NCBI GenBank assembly: GCA_963757605.1
Contig: CAVWSF010000002.1
Span: forward strand, 236,212 to 300,211
Direction of reading: 5' to 3'
Length of the DNA stretch: 64,000 nucleotides
Source of the DNA: JAICJC01 sp963757605
Lineage (GTDB): Bacteria; Actinomycetota; Thermoleophilia; Gaiellales; JAICJC01
Part shown: positions 38,017-46,531 of the stretch, in pieces
Position numbering within the stretch: the stretch's first letter is position 1
How the letters are laid out: the number at the start of each line of letters is the position of its first letter
The notes under the pieces: generated by a model
What the model saw: the letters and a program-made list of their open reading frames with translations, nothing else
The model's database searches: none
What the model was told of the DNA's origin: nothing
Position numbers and translations under genes: made by a program

Positions 38017-38373
38017 CTAGGTCGCGAGCCGACCGCGGCGGACGATGACCCGCTCGCCGAGGATCATCATGACGAGCGCGAGCGCCACGACGCCCATCAC
38101 CGGGAACGTCCAGTCGATGCCGCCGTCGGTCGCGATGGCCCGGCCGGTCACAGCGGTCGTGTGCTGTTCGACGGGGTTCGCGAGCGGCGTGTCGTGCACC
38201 CAGGCGCCGCGGTTGCCGGTCTGCGGCACGTAGTCGACGATGCGGGTGACGGTGATCTTCGGAGCCACGTGCGGGTACAGCCCGTAGGCCTGCGCCTGGG
38301 CGGCCGGGGCGATGAGGCCGGCCGTCGCGACGACGACGGCGATGGTCGAGACGGTGCACGCGATGCGAGACAT
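38017..38373 (-). CDS. Secreted or membrane-anchored small protein
   Basis: 118 residues with a signal peptide (STIAVVVATAGLIAPAAQAQA), an extracytoplasmic middle (HVAPKITVTRIVDYVPQTGNRG) and a C-terminal membrane span (WTFPVMGVVALALVMMIL) followed by RVIVRRGR. The topology is that of a single-pass, surface-facing anchored protein. Not recognised. It is divergent from the channel gene across ~100 bases. Confidence 0.65.
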   Translation of the reverse strand: MSRIACTVSTIAVVVATAGLIAPAAQAQAYGLYPHVAPKITVTRIVDYVPQTGNRGAWVHDTPLANPVEQHTTAVTGRAIATDGGIDWTFPVMGVVALALVMMILGERVIVRRGRLAT

Positions 38374-38475
38374 CTGGATCTCCTCCTCAGGGATCGGATG
38401 CTCACAGGACAGACAACGGGCGCCCGGTCTTCCCGGCCGTGCCCGGGGCCCGTGCGCGAACTAGAGTCGTACCCG

Positions 38476-39546
38476 GTGCCACGTCCTCGATCGCCAGCCG
38501 AGGCCGTGCGCCGGCGAAGCGCCGGCGCCAGTCAGCTGCGCGCCGACGGCGACTGGCAGTTCATCGATCTCGTCTTCGGACCGCTTGCGCGGCTGGGCAT
38601 CCTCGTCGTGTGCCTACTGGTCGCCGGGTCGCTCGGATTCGTCATCACCGAGGACACGTCGGTCTGGGGCGGCTTCACGTGGACGCTCGACACGATCGCG
38701 ACGGTCGGCTCGGTGCCGGCGCCGGCATCGACCGGCGGTCAGGTGCTGAAGGCGCTCTTGATCGTGCTCGGTGTCGGTACGCTCTACTACGCGCTCGTCT
38801 CGGCGACCGAGTTCTTTGTCGCCGGCCACGTCACGGGTCTCCTGGACACGCACCGAAGGCAGCGAATGGTCGACGAGATGTCAGAGCACTATCTGGTCTG
38901 CGGGTTCGGCCGCGTGGGACGGCAGGTGGCCCGCGACCTCCAGGCCGCCGGCGCGAGCTATGTCGTGATCGACCGCAACCCGGAGAGCCTCCAGAGGGCG
39001 GTGTCCGCGGGCGTCCCCTGGCTCCAGGGCGACGCGACCGACGAGGAGCTCCTCCTGAAGGCGGGGATCGAGCGCGCACGGGCGCTGATCGCCTGTGTCG
39101 ACTCCGACGCGGAGAACGTCTTCATCACGCTGACCGCGCGCGAGCTCCGGCCCGACCTGACCGTGGTCGCCCGCGCGAGCGCCTCGGAGGCCGAGCCGAA
39201 GCTCCGCCGGGCAGGCGCCGAGCGGATCGTGTCCCCCTACAAGTCGAGCGGCTCGGAGATGGCCCGCCTGGCGCTTCATCCGCAGGTGGCGGGGGTCGTC
39301 GATGTGACGCCCGAGTACCGGATGGAGGAGATCGACGTCTCCTCCGGCGCCCCCGGCGCCGGCCGCCCGCTGGCCGAGGTCGCCGGCCCAGCGATCGTTG
39401 CGGCGCTGCGACGGGCGAGCGGCGAGCTCGTCCCCCAGCCACCGCGCGACATCGTCGTCGAGCCGGGGGACGTGCTCATCGTGATGGGGACCGACGAGAC
39501 GATCGACCGCCTCGAGGCCCTGTTCACGCCCGAGCGGGGCGCCTGA
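38476..39546 (+). CDS. Ion-channel pore with RCK (TrkA-N/TrkA-C) domains, atypical filter
   Basis: 356 residues. Two membrane spans (~residues 38-58 and ~93-113) flank a pore loop WTLDTIATVGSVPAP. A TrkA-N NAD-binding domain follows (HYLVCGFGRVGRQVARDLQAAG), then TrkA-C (DIVVEPGDVLIVMGTDETIDRLEALF). The architecture is that of a bacterial two-span potassium channel (MthK/TrkA-like). However, the selectivity filter reads TVGSV instead of TVGYG or TVGFG. Ion selectivity is therefore uncertain. GTG start gives a short cytoplasmic basic N-terminus. Confidence 0.85.
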   Translation: MPRPRSPAEAVRRRSAGASQLRADGDWQFIDLVFGPLARLGILVVCLLVAGSLGFVITEDTSVWGGFTWTLDTIATVGSVPAPASTGGQVLKALLIVLGVGTLYYALVSATEFFVAGHVTGLLDTHRRQRMVDEMSEHYLVCGFGRVGRQVARDLQAAGASYVVIDRNPESLQRAVSAGVPWLQGDATDEELLLKAGIERARALIACVDSDAENVFITLTARELRPDLTVVARASASEAEPKLRRAGAERIVSPYKSSGSEMARLALHPQVAGVVDVTPEYRMEEIDVSSGAPGAGRPLAEVAGPAIVAALRRASGELVPQPPRDIVVEPGDVLIVMGTDETIDRLEALFTPERGA

Positions 39547-39555
39547 AGAGCGGCG

Positions 39556-40071
39556 TCAGATCCCGAGATCGGGCCGGGCGTAGAACGTGCGCGGTCCCCG
39601 CCGCCATATGCCGGCCCTGGCGCTCAGCCTGATGTGCCGCTCGCGTTCCAGCCGGCGCAGGCGGCGGGCGCCGATGAGGCGGGTGAAACCGATGGCCGCG
39701 GAGAGGCCTGCCAGGGTGCCCGCTCCTTCGGGCGACGACGAGAAGGCGGAGGCGATGGCCGCGAACACGAGCACCACGGGTCCGGCCGCCACGAGATAGC
39801 GAGCCCTGGACTGGTGGTATGCCCCGATCGGTTGATCCACGCTCTGATCCGCGATCGCCGCCGGATCCGTAAGCGAGGGAACCATCCGGTCGACGAGCAG
39901 CCCGATAGCCGCCGCGATGACGAATCCCACCGCCGATCGTGGAGCCGAGGCGGAGGTCATGCCCCACACCAGGAGCACCGCGGACAGCGTCAGGAAGAGC
40001 ACCGCGTCGATCGTCCACCGGGGAGCGAGGTCGATGATGCAGGGCGGGCCCGTCTGCTCCACGGCGCTCAT
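39556..40071 (-). CDS. Membrane protein downstream of TetR regulator
   Basis: 171 residues, about four hydrophobic segments (IDAVLFLTLSAVLLVWGM, AVGFVIAAAIGLLVD, YLVAAGPVVLVFAAIASAF, a weak one at GTLAGLSAAIGF) and a basic C-terminus. Unrecognised. Start overlaps the TetR stop (ATGA), so the pair forms one operon and this is a likely target or partner of the regulator. Confidence 0.7.
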   Translation of the reverse strand: MSAVEQTGPPCIIDLAPRWTIDAVLFLTLSAVLLVWGMTSASAPRSAVGFVIAAAIGLLVDRMVPSLTDPAAIADQSVDQPIGAYHQSRARYLVAAGPVVLVFAAIASAFSSSPEGAGTLAGLSAAIGFTRLIGARRLRRLERERHIRLSARAGIWRRGPRTFYARPDLGI

Positions 40072-40733
40072 CGCGCGCGCCGCTTGGGGCCGCCAGGCCG
40101 CAGGACCTGGGCGCGGGCGGCGTCGCCGGCCCAGCGCTCGTACTCCTCGGGCGTCCAGCCGCGTTCGGCCACCAGGAGCTGCCAGGTGTTCGGATGGTTG
40201 ATCGTCCACAGGATGTCGGCGGCCCGGTCGACGTCGAGCCCCGGCGCGAGCCGGCCGTCCTCGTCGAGCCGCTCGGCGATCGCCCGCTGGTTCTCCCGGT
40301 ATTCGGTCTGGATCCGATCCCAGAGCGCCCCGATCTCCTCGTCGGCGGGTGCGGCCTCGCGGATCACCTGGGCGATCGCCGACACCCTGAGCTTCCCCTG
40401 CGTCGAGTTGCGCGCGTTCAGCGCGAGCCGCCGGTCCGGGTCGGGCTCGTCGAGCACCTGGCGGTACCAGGCATGCTCGTCGACGGGGCGGGCGTCGTCG
40501 CCGCGAAGCAGCGCGTTCCAGACGGAGCGCAGCACGCCGCCCTTCGTCTCGAACGCCAGGTAGACCGTCTTGAGCGCGACGCCGGCTTCGGCGGCGATCG
40601 CAGCCATCGTCGTCGCGGCGTAGCCCTGGCGCTCGAAGAGCCGCTGAGCGGCCGCCAGGATGTCGCGCTTCGTGGCGTCCGCCTGCGCCCGCCGCCGGGG
40701 CGACTCGTACCGCCGCTTGACCTTGCCGGCCAT
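40068..40733 (-). CDS. TetR-family transcriptional regulator
   Basis: 221 residues. The N-terminal helix-turn-helix (ATKRDILAAAQRLFERQGYAATTMAAIAAEAGVALKTVYLAFETKGGVL) is canonical; the C-terminal ligand-binding part is helical and ends in a basic tail. Divergent from the gene at 40797, with a palindrome between them that is the likely operator. Confidence 0.9.
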   Translation of the reverse strand: MAGKVKRRYESPRRRAQADATKRDILAAAQRLFERQGYAATTMAAIAAEAGVALKTVYLAFETKGGVLRSVWNALLRGDDARPVDEHAWYRQVLDEPDPDRRLALNARNSTQGKLRVSAIAQVIREAAPADEEIGALWDRIQTEYRENQRAIAERLDEDGRLAPGLDVDRAADILWTINHPNTWQLLVAERGWTPEEYERWAGDAARAQVLRPGGPKRRAR

Positions 40734-40756
40734 TCCGGTACTCTATCCGAGTCTTG

Positions 40757-40775
40757 ACTACACTATCAATGTAGT
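40757..40775. promoter_or_regulatory. Palindrome in the TetR divergent promoter
   Basis: ACTACA, seven bases, TGTAGT, overlapping a TTGACT -35-like box (40755-40760) for the rightward gene in an AT-rich island between TetR and 40797. Probably the TetR operator. Confidence 0.55.
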
Positions 40776-40796
40776 AAACCTCAGAGGAGGTCTGAG

Positions 40797-41105
40797 ATGA
40801 CCGATCCGACGACCGTGGTGGTGCGAGTCGAGCACCCCGTGCCCGACTACCAGATCTGGAAGCGTGAGGCCTTCGACCAGGACCCGCTTGGCCGCACGCC
40901 GAGCGGCGTTCGCCGCCACCGCGTCCTTCGCCGGGGCGAGCGGCCGAGCCGGGTGGCGGTCGAGCTCGAGTTCGACGATCGCGCGTCGGCGGAGGCGTTC
41001 GCCGAGGCGCTCCGTGACATGTGGGGCCGCGTGCGCGACCGGTTCGAGTGGCGCGAGCTGCCCGAGGCCGAGATCTACGAGCTGACGGAGGCGCGCGAGT
41101 ATTGA
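40797..41105 (+). CDS. Small ABM-like (antibiotic monooxygenase fold) protein
   Basis: 102 residues: VVVRVEHPVPDYQIWKREAFDQDP, RRHRVLRRGERPSRVAVELEFDDRASAEAFAEALRDMW. The beta-alpha-beta pattern resembles the dimeric ferredoxin-like ABM/DUF fold. No catalytic residue can be assigned. Preceded by AGAGGAGG. Under the divergent TetR promoter; the SPW protein follows four bases after the stop. Confidence 0.6.
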   Translation: MTDPTTVVVRVEHPVPDYQIWKREAFDQDPLGRTPSGVRRHRVLRRGERPSRVAVELEFDDRASAEAFAEALRDMWGRVRDRFEWRELPEAEIYELTEAREY

Positions 41106-41109
41106 GCCC

Positions 41110-41499
41110 GTGCGCTTCATCCCCACCAAGTTCCACGCGCCGCTCGACTACATCGTCGGCGTCGTCCTGATCGCAGCGCCCTGGATCTTCCAGTTCTCCG
41201 AGCACACCGCGGCGACTGTCGTCCCGATCGTGCTCGGGATCGGGCTGATCGCCTACAGCCTGTTCACGAACTACGAGCTCGGGGTCTGGAAGGTCGCCCC
41301 GATAGCCGTCCACAACCTGATCGACATCGCGGCCGGCACCCTGCTCGCCGCCTCCCCGTGGCTCTTCGGCTTCGCCGACGAGTCGGCGAACGTGTGGCTT
41401 CCGCACGTCGTCGTCGGCCTGGCCGCCATCTTCCTCGGCCTGACCACGAAGCAGGCCGGCGGCTACAGCTACCGCAAGCCGACCGTCGCCACCCGGTAA
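41110..41499 (+). CDS. SPW-repeat membrane protein
   Basis: 129 residues, four membrane spans in two copies of the SPW motif: IAAPWIFQF and AASPWLFGFAD, each followed by a pair of helices. Found in many bacteria, function unknown. GTG start, four bases after the preceding gene, so likely TetR-controlled too. Confidence 0.85.
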   Translation: MRFIPTKFHAPLDYIVGVVLIAAPWIFQFSEHTAATVVPIVLGIGLIAYSLFTNYELGVWKVAPIAVHNLIDIAAGTLLAASPWLFGFADESANVWLPHVVVGLAAIFLGLTTKQAGGYSYRKPTVATR

Positions 41500-41568
41500 C
41501 GCACGTCTCCGAGCGCCCCGCTCCGGTGAATCCGGGCGGGGCGCTCGCGCGTACTTCCCGAGAGCACC

Positions 41569-42579
41569 ATGGTGGGAGGAGCGTGCGAACATGTCCGCGC
41601 GGTGGACCGTGCACAGGCGTTCTGGCTGCGCGCACCCGGATGCGGGGAGATCCGGCCGGTGGTGCTGCCCGAGCCCGGCCGCGACGACGTCGTCGTGCGG
41701 ACGGTGCGGACGGGCGTGAGCCGCGGCACCGAGATGCTGGTCTTCCGGGGCGGCGTGCCGCCGGCGCAGTACACGGCGATGCGGGCGCCGTTCCAGGAGG
41801 GGGATTTCCCGGGGCCGGTCAAGTACGGCTACCTGAACGTCGGCGCCGTGGAGGAGGGGCCGCCCGAGCTGCGCGGCCGCACCGTCTTCTGCCTCTACCC
41901 GCACCAGACCGCCTACGTCGTCCCGGCGCGGGCCGTGTCCGTCGTGCCCGACGGCGTGCCGCCGGCTCGCGCTGTTCTTGCCGGCACGGTCGAGACGGCC
42001 GTGAACGCGCTGTGGGACGCCGCCCCGCTGATCGGTGACCGGGTGGCGGTCGTGGGCGCCGGGATGGTCGGCTGCTGCGTCGCCCGCCTGCTGGCCCGCT
42101 TCCCGAACGTGCACGTCACGCTCGTCGACGTCGATGCGGGGCGCGCCGAGGTCGCGGCCGCGCTCGGCGCCGGCTTCGCGCTCCCGGCCGACGCGGCCGG
42201 CGGGTGCGATCTCGTCGTCCACACGAGCGCGACCTCCGCCGGGCTCCAGCTCTCGCTCGACCTGCTCGCCCCCGAGGCCACCGTCATCGATCTCAGCTGG
42301 TACGGCGACGAGGAGGTGCGGCTCTCGCTCGGCGGGGCGTTCCACGCCGGCCGTCTGGGCATCCGGTCGAGCCAGGTCGGCACCGTGTCTCCCGCTCGCG
42401 GTGCACGCCGCACCACCGCCGACAGGCTGGCGCTCGCCCTCGACCTGCTGCGCGACCCGGCGTTCGACGCGCTCCTCACCGGCGAGTCGCACTTCGACGA
42501 GTTGCCCGACGTCATGGGCCGGCTGGCCGCGGGGAGCCTGCCGGCGCTCTGTCACACGATCAGGTACGACGAGGGCTAG
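41569..42579 (+). CDS. BchC-like MDR-superfamily dehydrogenase without catalytic zinc site
   Basis: 336 residues of the medium-chain dehydrogenase/reductase fold with a nucleotide-binding VVGAGMVGCCVARLL. The N-terminal domain reads TGVSRGTEMLVFRGG where zinc alcohol dehydrogenases have Cys-Gly-(T/S)-D. The GHE-type zinc motif is absent, so it resembles the bacteriochlorophyllide dehydrogenase BchC branch. The start may instead be the GTG at 41602. First gene of a six-gene same-strand cluster; the next gene follows three bases later. Confidence 0.75.
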   Translation: MVGGACEHVRAVDRAQAFWLRAPGCGEIRPVVLPEPGRDDVVVRTVRTGVSRGTEMLVFRGGVPPAQYTAMRAPFQEGDFPGPVKYGYLNVGAVEEGPPELRGRTVFCLYPHQTAYVVPARAVSVVPDGVPPARAVLAGTVETAVNALWDAAPLIGDRVAVVGAGMVGCCVARLLARFPNVHVTLVDVDAGRAEVAAALGAGFALPADAAGGCDLVVHTSATSAGLQLSLDLLAPEATVIDLSWYGDEEVRLSLGGAFHAGRLGIRSSQVGTVSPARGARRTTADRLALALDLLRDPAFDALLTGESHFDELPDVMGRLAAGSLPALCHTIRYDEG

Positions 42580-42582
42580 GCC

Positions 42583-42981
42583 GTGTTCAGCGTCACCGTC
42601 CGCGACCACGTCATGATCGCCCACACCCTGCGCGGCGAGGTGTTCGGCCCGGCCCAGCGGCTCCACGGGGCGACGTACGTCGTCGATGCCACCTTCCGGC
42701 GCGAGGAGCTCGACGCCGACGGGATCGTCGTCGACATCGGCCGGGCGGCCGAGGAGCTCAGAGCCGTCCTGGCCGACCTCAACTACCGCAACCTCGACGA
42801 CGAGCCGGACTTCGCGGGCGTCACCACGTCGACCGAGGTGCTCGCTCGGACGATCGCCGACCGGATCGCGGACCGCGTGCACGGGGGCGCCATGGGGGCC
42901 GCGGCCCGTGAGCTCGACGGGCTGGCGGTCACGCTGCACGAGTCGCACATCGCCTGGGCGACCTACGAGCGGGCGCTGTGA
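42583..42981 (+). CDS. 6-pyruvoyl-tetrahydropterin synthase/QueD-like protein (divergent)
   Basis: 132 residues of the T-fold PTPS family: FSVTVRDHVMIAHTL, RLHGATYVVDATFR, DIGRAAEELRAVLADLNYRNLDD, TTSTEVLARTIADRI and the C-terminal Glu in HESHIAWATYE, which binds the pterin ring. The usual zinc motif HGHNY reads HGATY, so one zinc histidine is missing, and the catalytic Cys is not seen. Substrate may still be a reduced pterin. GTG start; the stop overlaps the glycosyltransferase ATG. Confidence 0.82.
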   Translation: MFSVTVRDHVMIAHTLRGEVFGPAQRLHGATYVVDATFRREELDADGIVVDIGRAAEELRAVLADLNYRNLDDEPDFAGVTTSTEVLARTIADRIADRVHGGAMGAAARELDGLAVTLHESHIAWATYERAL

Positions 42982-44036
42982 TGGATCTGCACTTCGTGGT
43001 CCCCGACGGCATCGACGACCCCGCCCGGCCGAGCGGCGGGAACGCGTACGACGTGCGGGTGCGCGACGGCCTCGGCGCGGCCGGCTGGGACGTCAGGATG
43101 CACCCCGTGGCCGGGTCGTGGCCGCAGCCCGACGCGGCCGCGCACACCGCCCTCGCGGCCATCGTCGAGCGGATCCCGGACGGGGCTGTCGTGCTGCTCG
43201 ACGGCCTCGTCGCCTCGACTGCGCCGGAGGTGCTCGTCCCGCGGGCGCGCCGGCTGCGGCTGGTCGCGCTCGTGCACATGCCGCTCGGGCACGGCCCCGA
43301 GGCCAACGGAGCCCGCACGCGGGAGGGCGCCGTGCTCGAGGCCGCGGCGGCGGTCGTCACGACGAGCGGCTGGGCGCGGCGGACGCTGCTCGAGCTCTAT
43401 GGGCTCCCGGAGGATCGCGTCCATGTGGCCGAGCCCGGCGCCGATGCCGCCGACGTCGCCCCGGGAACCGCGACCGCCGATGCGCTCCTCTCCGTCGCCG
43501 CGGTGATCCCGGGCAAGGGTCACGACGTGCTCATCGACGCGCTCGGGACGGTGGCGGGGCTGCCCTGGAGCTGCGTGTGCGTGGGCAGCCTGGAGCGCGA
43601 TCCGGTCTTCGCGGCGGATCTCCGGCAGCGGGTCGCGGACGGCGGCCTCGACGGCCGCGTCTCGTTCCCCGGGCCGCGCACCGGCGCCGACCTCGCCACG
43701 GCCTACGCCGCCACCGACGTGCTGGTCCTGCCCTCGCGCGCGGAGAGCTACGGCATGGTCGTGACCGAGGCGCTGGCCCGCGGGCTGCCCGTCGTTGCGG
43801 CCGAGGTCGGCGGCGTGCCGGAGGCCCTGGGCCACGGCGCCGGCGGCACCCGCCCGGGCGTGCTCGTCCCGCCGGGCGACCCCGCCGCGCTCGGCTCCGC
43901 CCTGCGGGCGTGGCTCGGAGACGGCGAGCTTCGCCGGCGGCTGCGCCGGGCCGCTCGCGAGCGGCGGGCCTCGCTTCCCGGGTGGTCGACAACGACGGCC
44001 GTCCTCGCGGGCGTCCTGCAAGGAGCAGCCCGATGA
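42981..44036 (+). CDS. Family 4-type glycosyltransferase
   Basis: 351 residues of GT-B fold: N-terminal acceptor domain (VPDGIDDPARPSGGNAYDVR) and C-terminal nucleotide-sugar domain with VAAVIPGKGHDVLIDAL, LVLPSRAESYGMVVTEALARGLPVVA, and VLVPPGDPAALGSALRAWL. The conserved EX7E appears as ESYGMVVTE. Its cluster position suggests glycosylation of a pterin-, pyrimidine- or lipid-linked product (inference). The stop overlaps the methyltransferase ATG (ATGA). Confidence 0.88.
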   Translation: MDLHFVVPDGIDDPARPSGGNAYDVRVRDGLGAAGWDVRMHPVAGSWPQPDAAAHTALAAIVERIPDGAVVLLDGLVASTAPEVLVPRARRLRLVALVHMPLGHGPEANGARTREGAVLEAAAAVVTTSGWARRTLLELYGLPEDRVHVAEPGADAADVAPGTATADALLSVAAVIPGKGHDVLIDALGTVAGLPWSCVCVGSLERDPVFAADLRQRVADGGLDGRVSFPGPRTGADLATAYAATDVLVLPSRAESYGMVVTEALARGLPVVAAEVGGVPEALGHGAGGTRPGVLVPPGDPAALGSALRAWLGDGELRRRLRRAARERRASLPGWSTTTAVLAGVLQGAAR

Positions 44037-44870
44037 CCGTCGAGCAGATTCGCGTGAGCACCGGCTGGCTCGACCTGCGCGAGCCCGCCGACGCGGCGGC
44101 CCGCTCCGGCGAGCTGGTCGACCGCCTACGGCAGCACCGTCCCGAGGGCGGCCCCTGGCTGATCCACGACCTGGCCTGCGGCACCGGGGCGATGGGCCGT
44201 TGGCTCGCGCCGCTCCTCCCGGGGCCGCAGCGCTGGGTGCTGCACGACCGCGACGCGGACCTGCTCGAGGTCGCCGCCGCCGACCTTCCCGGCCCGGCCG
44301 CCGACGGATCTCCCGTCGCGGTCGAGACGAGCCTCGCGGACATCACCCGGCTGGAGGCCGACGAGCTCTTCGGCGCGAGCCTCGTCACGGCCTCGGCGCT
44401 GCTCGACCTGCTGACCGAGGACGAGCTCGGCCGGCTGGTCGAGCTCTGCGTCGCGGTCGGGTGCCCGGCCCTCCTGACCCTGTCTGTCGCCGGCCGTGTC
44501 CGCTTGGCGCCCGCGGAGCCGCTCGACGCTCGCGTCGGGGAGGCGTTCGACGCCCACCAGCGCCGCACGACCTGGAGCGGCCGCCTGCTCGGCCCCGACG
44601 CCGTCGCCCGCGTCGCGGACGAGCTCCGGCGGGGCGGGGCGGAGGTCGTCGTCCGTCCCAGCCGGTGGTGCCTCGGCCCGGGCGAGGCAGATCTCGCGGC
44701 CGAGTGGTTCTCGGGGTGGCTGGGCGCCGCCTGCGAGCAGGATGCCGGGCTGGCCGCCGAGGCCGGCACCTACGGGCGCACTCGTCTGGCCCAGGCCAGA
44801 GCGGGGGAGCTTGCCGCTTGTCGCCGTCGACCATGCCGACCTGCTGGTGCTGCCAGGGGGATCCGCGTGA
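44033..44870 (+). CDS. SAM-dependent methyltransferase (late frameshift)
   Basis: Class I methyltransferase with SAM motif IHDLACGTGAMGRWLAP near residue 45 and an acidic strand end RDADLLEV. About 278 residues when joined: near 44815 the frame slips, and the true C-terminus is probably VDHADLLVLPGGSA, ending at a TGA that overlaps the next GTG. Acceptor unknown; clustered with a glycosyltransferase and PTPS-like protein. Confidence 0.78.
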
Positions 44871-45849
44871 GGTGGGCGCGCCCGGTCGGGCCGCAGCTGC
44901 TGCGCGGTGACTGGCCGTCGTCGTCTGGCGGCTCGGCACGGGCCCGTTCGCCGACGGCCTGCGGGCGATCGACGCCCGGGCGCTGGCCGCCGCGCGGCCA
45001 TCGGCGTCGTCGCCACGGTCTGCTGCGCATGGCGGTGGACGATCGTCGCGCGCGGGCTCGGCGTGCCGCTCTCGCTGCCCGCCGCCGTCGCGGCCTACTA
45101 CCGGTCGCTCTTCCTCAACCTCACGCTGCCGGGCGGGGTCGTCGGCGACGTCCACCGCGGCGTGAGCCACGGGCGCGATGCCAACGACGTCGGCCTCGGA
45201 CTGCGGGCCGTGCGCGTGGGAGCGCGGGGCCGGGCAGGTCGTCCAGGCCGTCCTCACCGTCGCGATCCTGCTGGCGCTGCCCTCGCCGGTGCGGTCGCGG
45301 ATGCCCGTCGCGGCGGTCGCGCTGGCGGCGGCGCTGGCCGGCATCGTCGCTCGTGGGCCGGCTGCGCTCCAGGGGCGGGGCCTCGCGCTGGTCGCGCGTC
45401 CGCGACGCCGTGTCCGGCGATCTCCGCGGCGCCGTGCTCTTCACCGCAGGGCGCTGCCGGCCGTCGTGCTCACGTCGGCGATCGTCGTCGCGGGGCACGC
45501 GGTCACGTTCCTGATCGCCGCGCGGACGGCGGGCGCCACCGCGCCGCCGTCGCGGATGCTGCCGCTGGCGTTGCTCGCGATGCTCGCCATGGTGCTGCCG
45601 AGCGTCGCCGGCTGGGGGCCGCGCGAGGGCGTGACGGCCTGGGCGTTCGGGGCGGCCGGGCTGGGCGCGACGCTGGCGTCGCCACCGCCGTCGTCTACGG
45701 CGTCATGGCGCTGGTCGCGAGCCTGCCGGGCGCGCTCGTCCTCGCCGCGGCCGCGCTCCCCCGGGCGCCGACCACCCGTCGCAGGCCGAGGCGCCGCGCC
45801 CGCGCACGGTTCCGGTTCCCGTCCGGCGGGAAGGAGCAGGGATGGCTGA
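44867..45849 (+). CDS. Lysylphosphatidylglycerol synthase TM/UPF0104-like flippase (several frameshifts)
   Basis: Integral membrane protein pieces in all three frames: GVVATVCCAWRWTIVARGLG, YYRSLFLNLTLPGGVVGDVHRG (conserved in the AglD/LPG-synthase membrane family), QVVQAVLTVAILLALPSP, VVLTSAIVVAGHAVTFLIAA, SVAGWGPREGVTAWAF and VVYGVMALVASLPGALVLAA. At least four indels break it. All conserved blocks occur in the right order, so error is likelier than decay. Probably transports or flips a polyprenyl- or lipid-linked intermediate of this cluster (inference). Confidence 0.7.
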
Positions 45850-46531
45850 CCGCCCGTACACCCTGCTCTCGTGCAGCGTGTCGATCGACGGCTACATCGG
45901 GAACGCCGCGTCGCGCCTCCTCCTCTCGAACGACGCCGACTTCGACCGGGTCGACGCCGTCCGCGCCTCCTGCGACGCGATCCTGGTCGGCGCGGCGACC
46001 GTCCGGATCGACAACCCCCGGCTGCTGGTGCGCTCGGCTGATCGCCAGGAGGAGCGGGCGGCCCGCGGGCTCTCGCCGTCGCCGACGAAGGTGACCGTGA
46101 CGCGACAGGCCGAGCTCGACGCGCGCGCCGACTTCTTCACCGCAGGCGACGCCGAGAAGATCGTCTACTGCGCGAGCCCGCGGGTGGGCGACGCCAGGGC
46201 TCGGCTGGGGCCCGTCGCGACGGTCGTCGACGGCGGCCACACCGTCGAGATGCGAAAGCTCACGACCGACCTGGCCGCGCGCGGCGTGGAGCGGCTGATG
46301 GTGGAGGGCGGCGGCAAGGTGCACACGCAGTTTCTGACCGACGATCTCGTCGACGAGCTCCACCTGGTCGTGGCCCCGGTGTTCGTGGGCGACTCGGAGG
46401 CTCCCAGGTTCGTGCGCGACGGGGTCTTCCCGTGGGCCGCAGGCCGGCGGGCGACGCTCGCCGACGTCCGCCAGATCGGCGACGTGGTGCTCCTGCGCTA
46501 CGCGCTCTCGTCGCGGTTCACGGGCGACTGA
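45842..46531 (+). CDS. RibD-type pyrimidine reductase (DHFR-like fold)
   Basis: 229 residues matching the reductase half of RibD: LLSCSVSIDGYIGN, SCDAILVGAATVRIDNPRLLVR, VERLMVEGGGKVHTQFLTDDLVDELHLVVAPVFVGD. The family reduces aminouracil ribosyl intermediates with NADPH. No deaminase domain and no other riboflavin gene is adjacent, so it may act on a related pyrimidine or pterin intermediate in the cluster. Last gene of the plus-strand set; it overlaps the convergent acyltransferase by 14 bases. Confidence 0.87.
   Translation: MADRPYTLLSCSVSIDGYIGNAASRLLLSNDADFDRVDAVRASCDAILVGAATVRIDNPRLLVRSADRQEERAARGLSPSPTKVTVTRQAELDARADFFTAGDAEKIVYCASPRVGDARARLGPVATVVDGGHTVEMRKLTTDLAARGVERLMVEGGGKVHTQFLTDDLVDELHLVVAPVFVGDSEAPRFVRDGVFPWAAGRRATLADVRQIGDVVLLRYALSSRFTGD

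Noticed and set aside
39556..42948. 1130-codon minus-strand frame spanning several genes
   Set aside because: Only its 3' part (39556-40071) encodes a plausible protein; the rest overlaps TetR, SPW and dehydrogenase genes in other frames.
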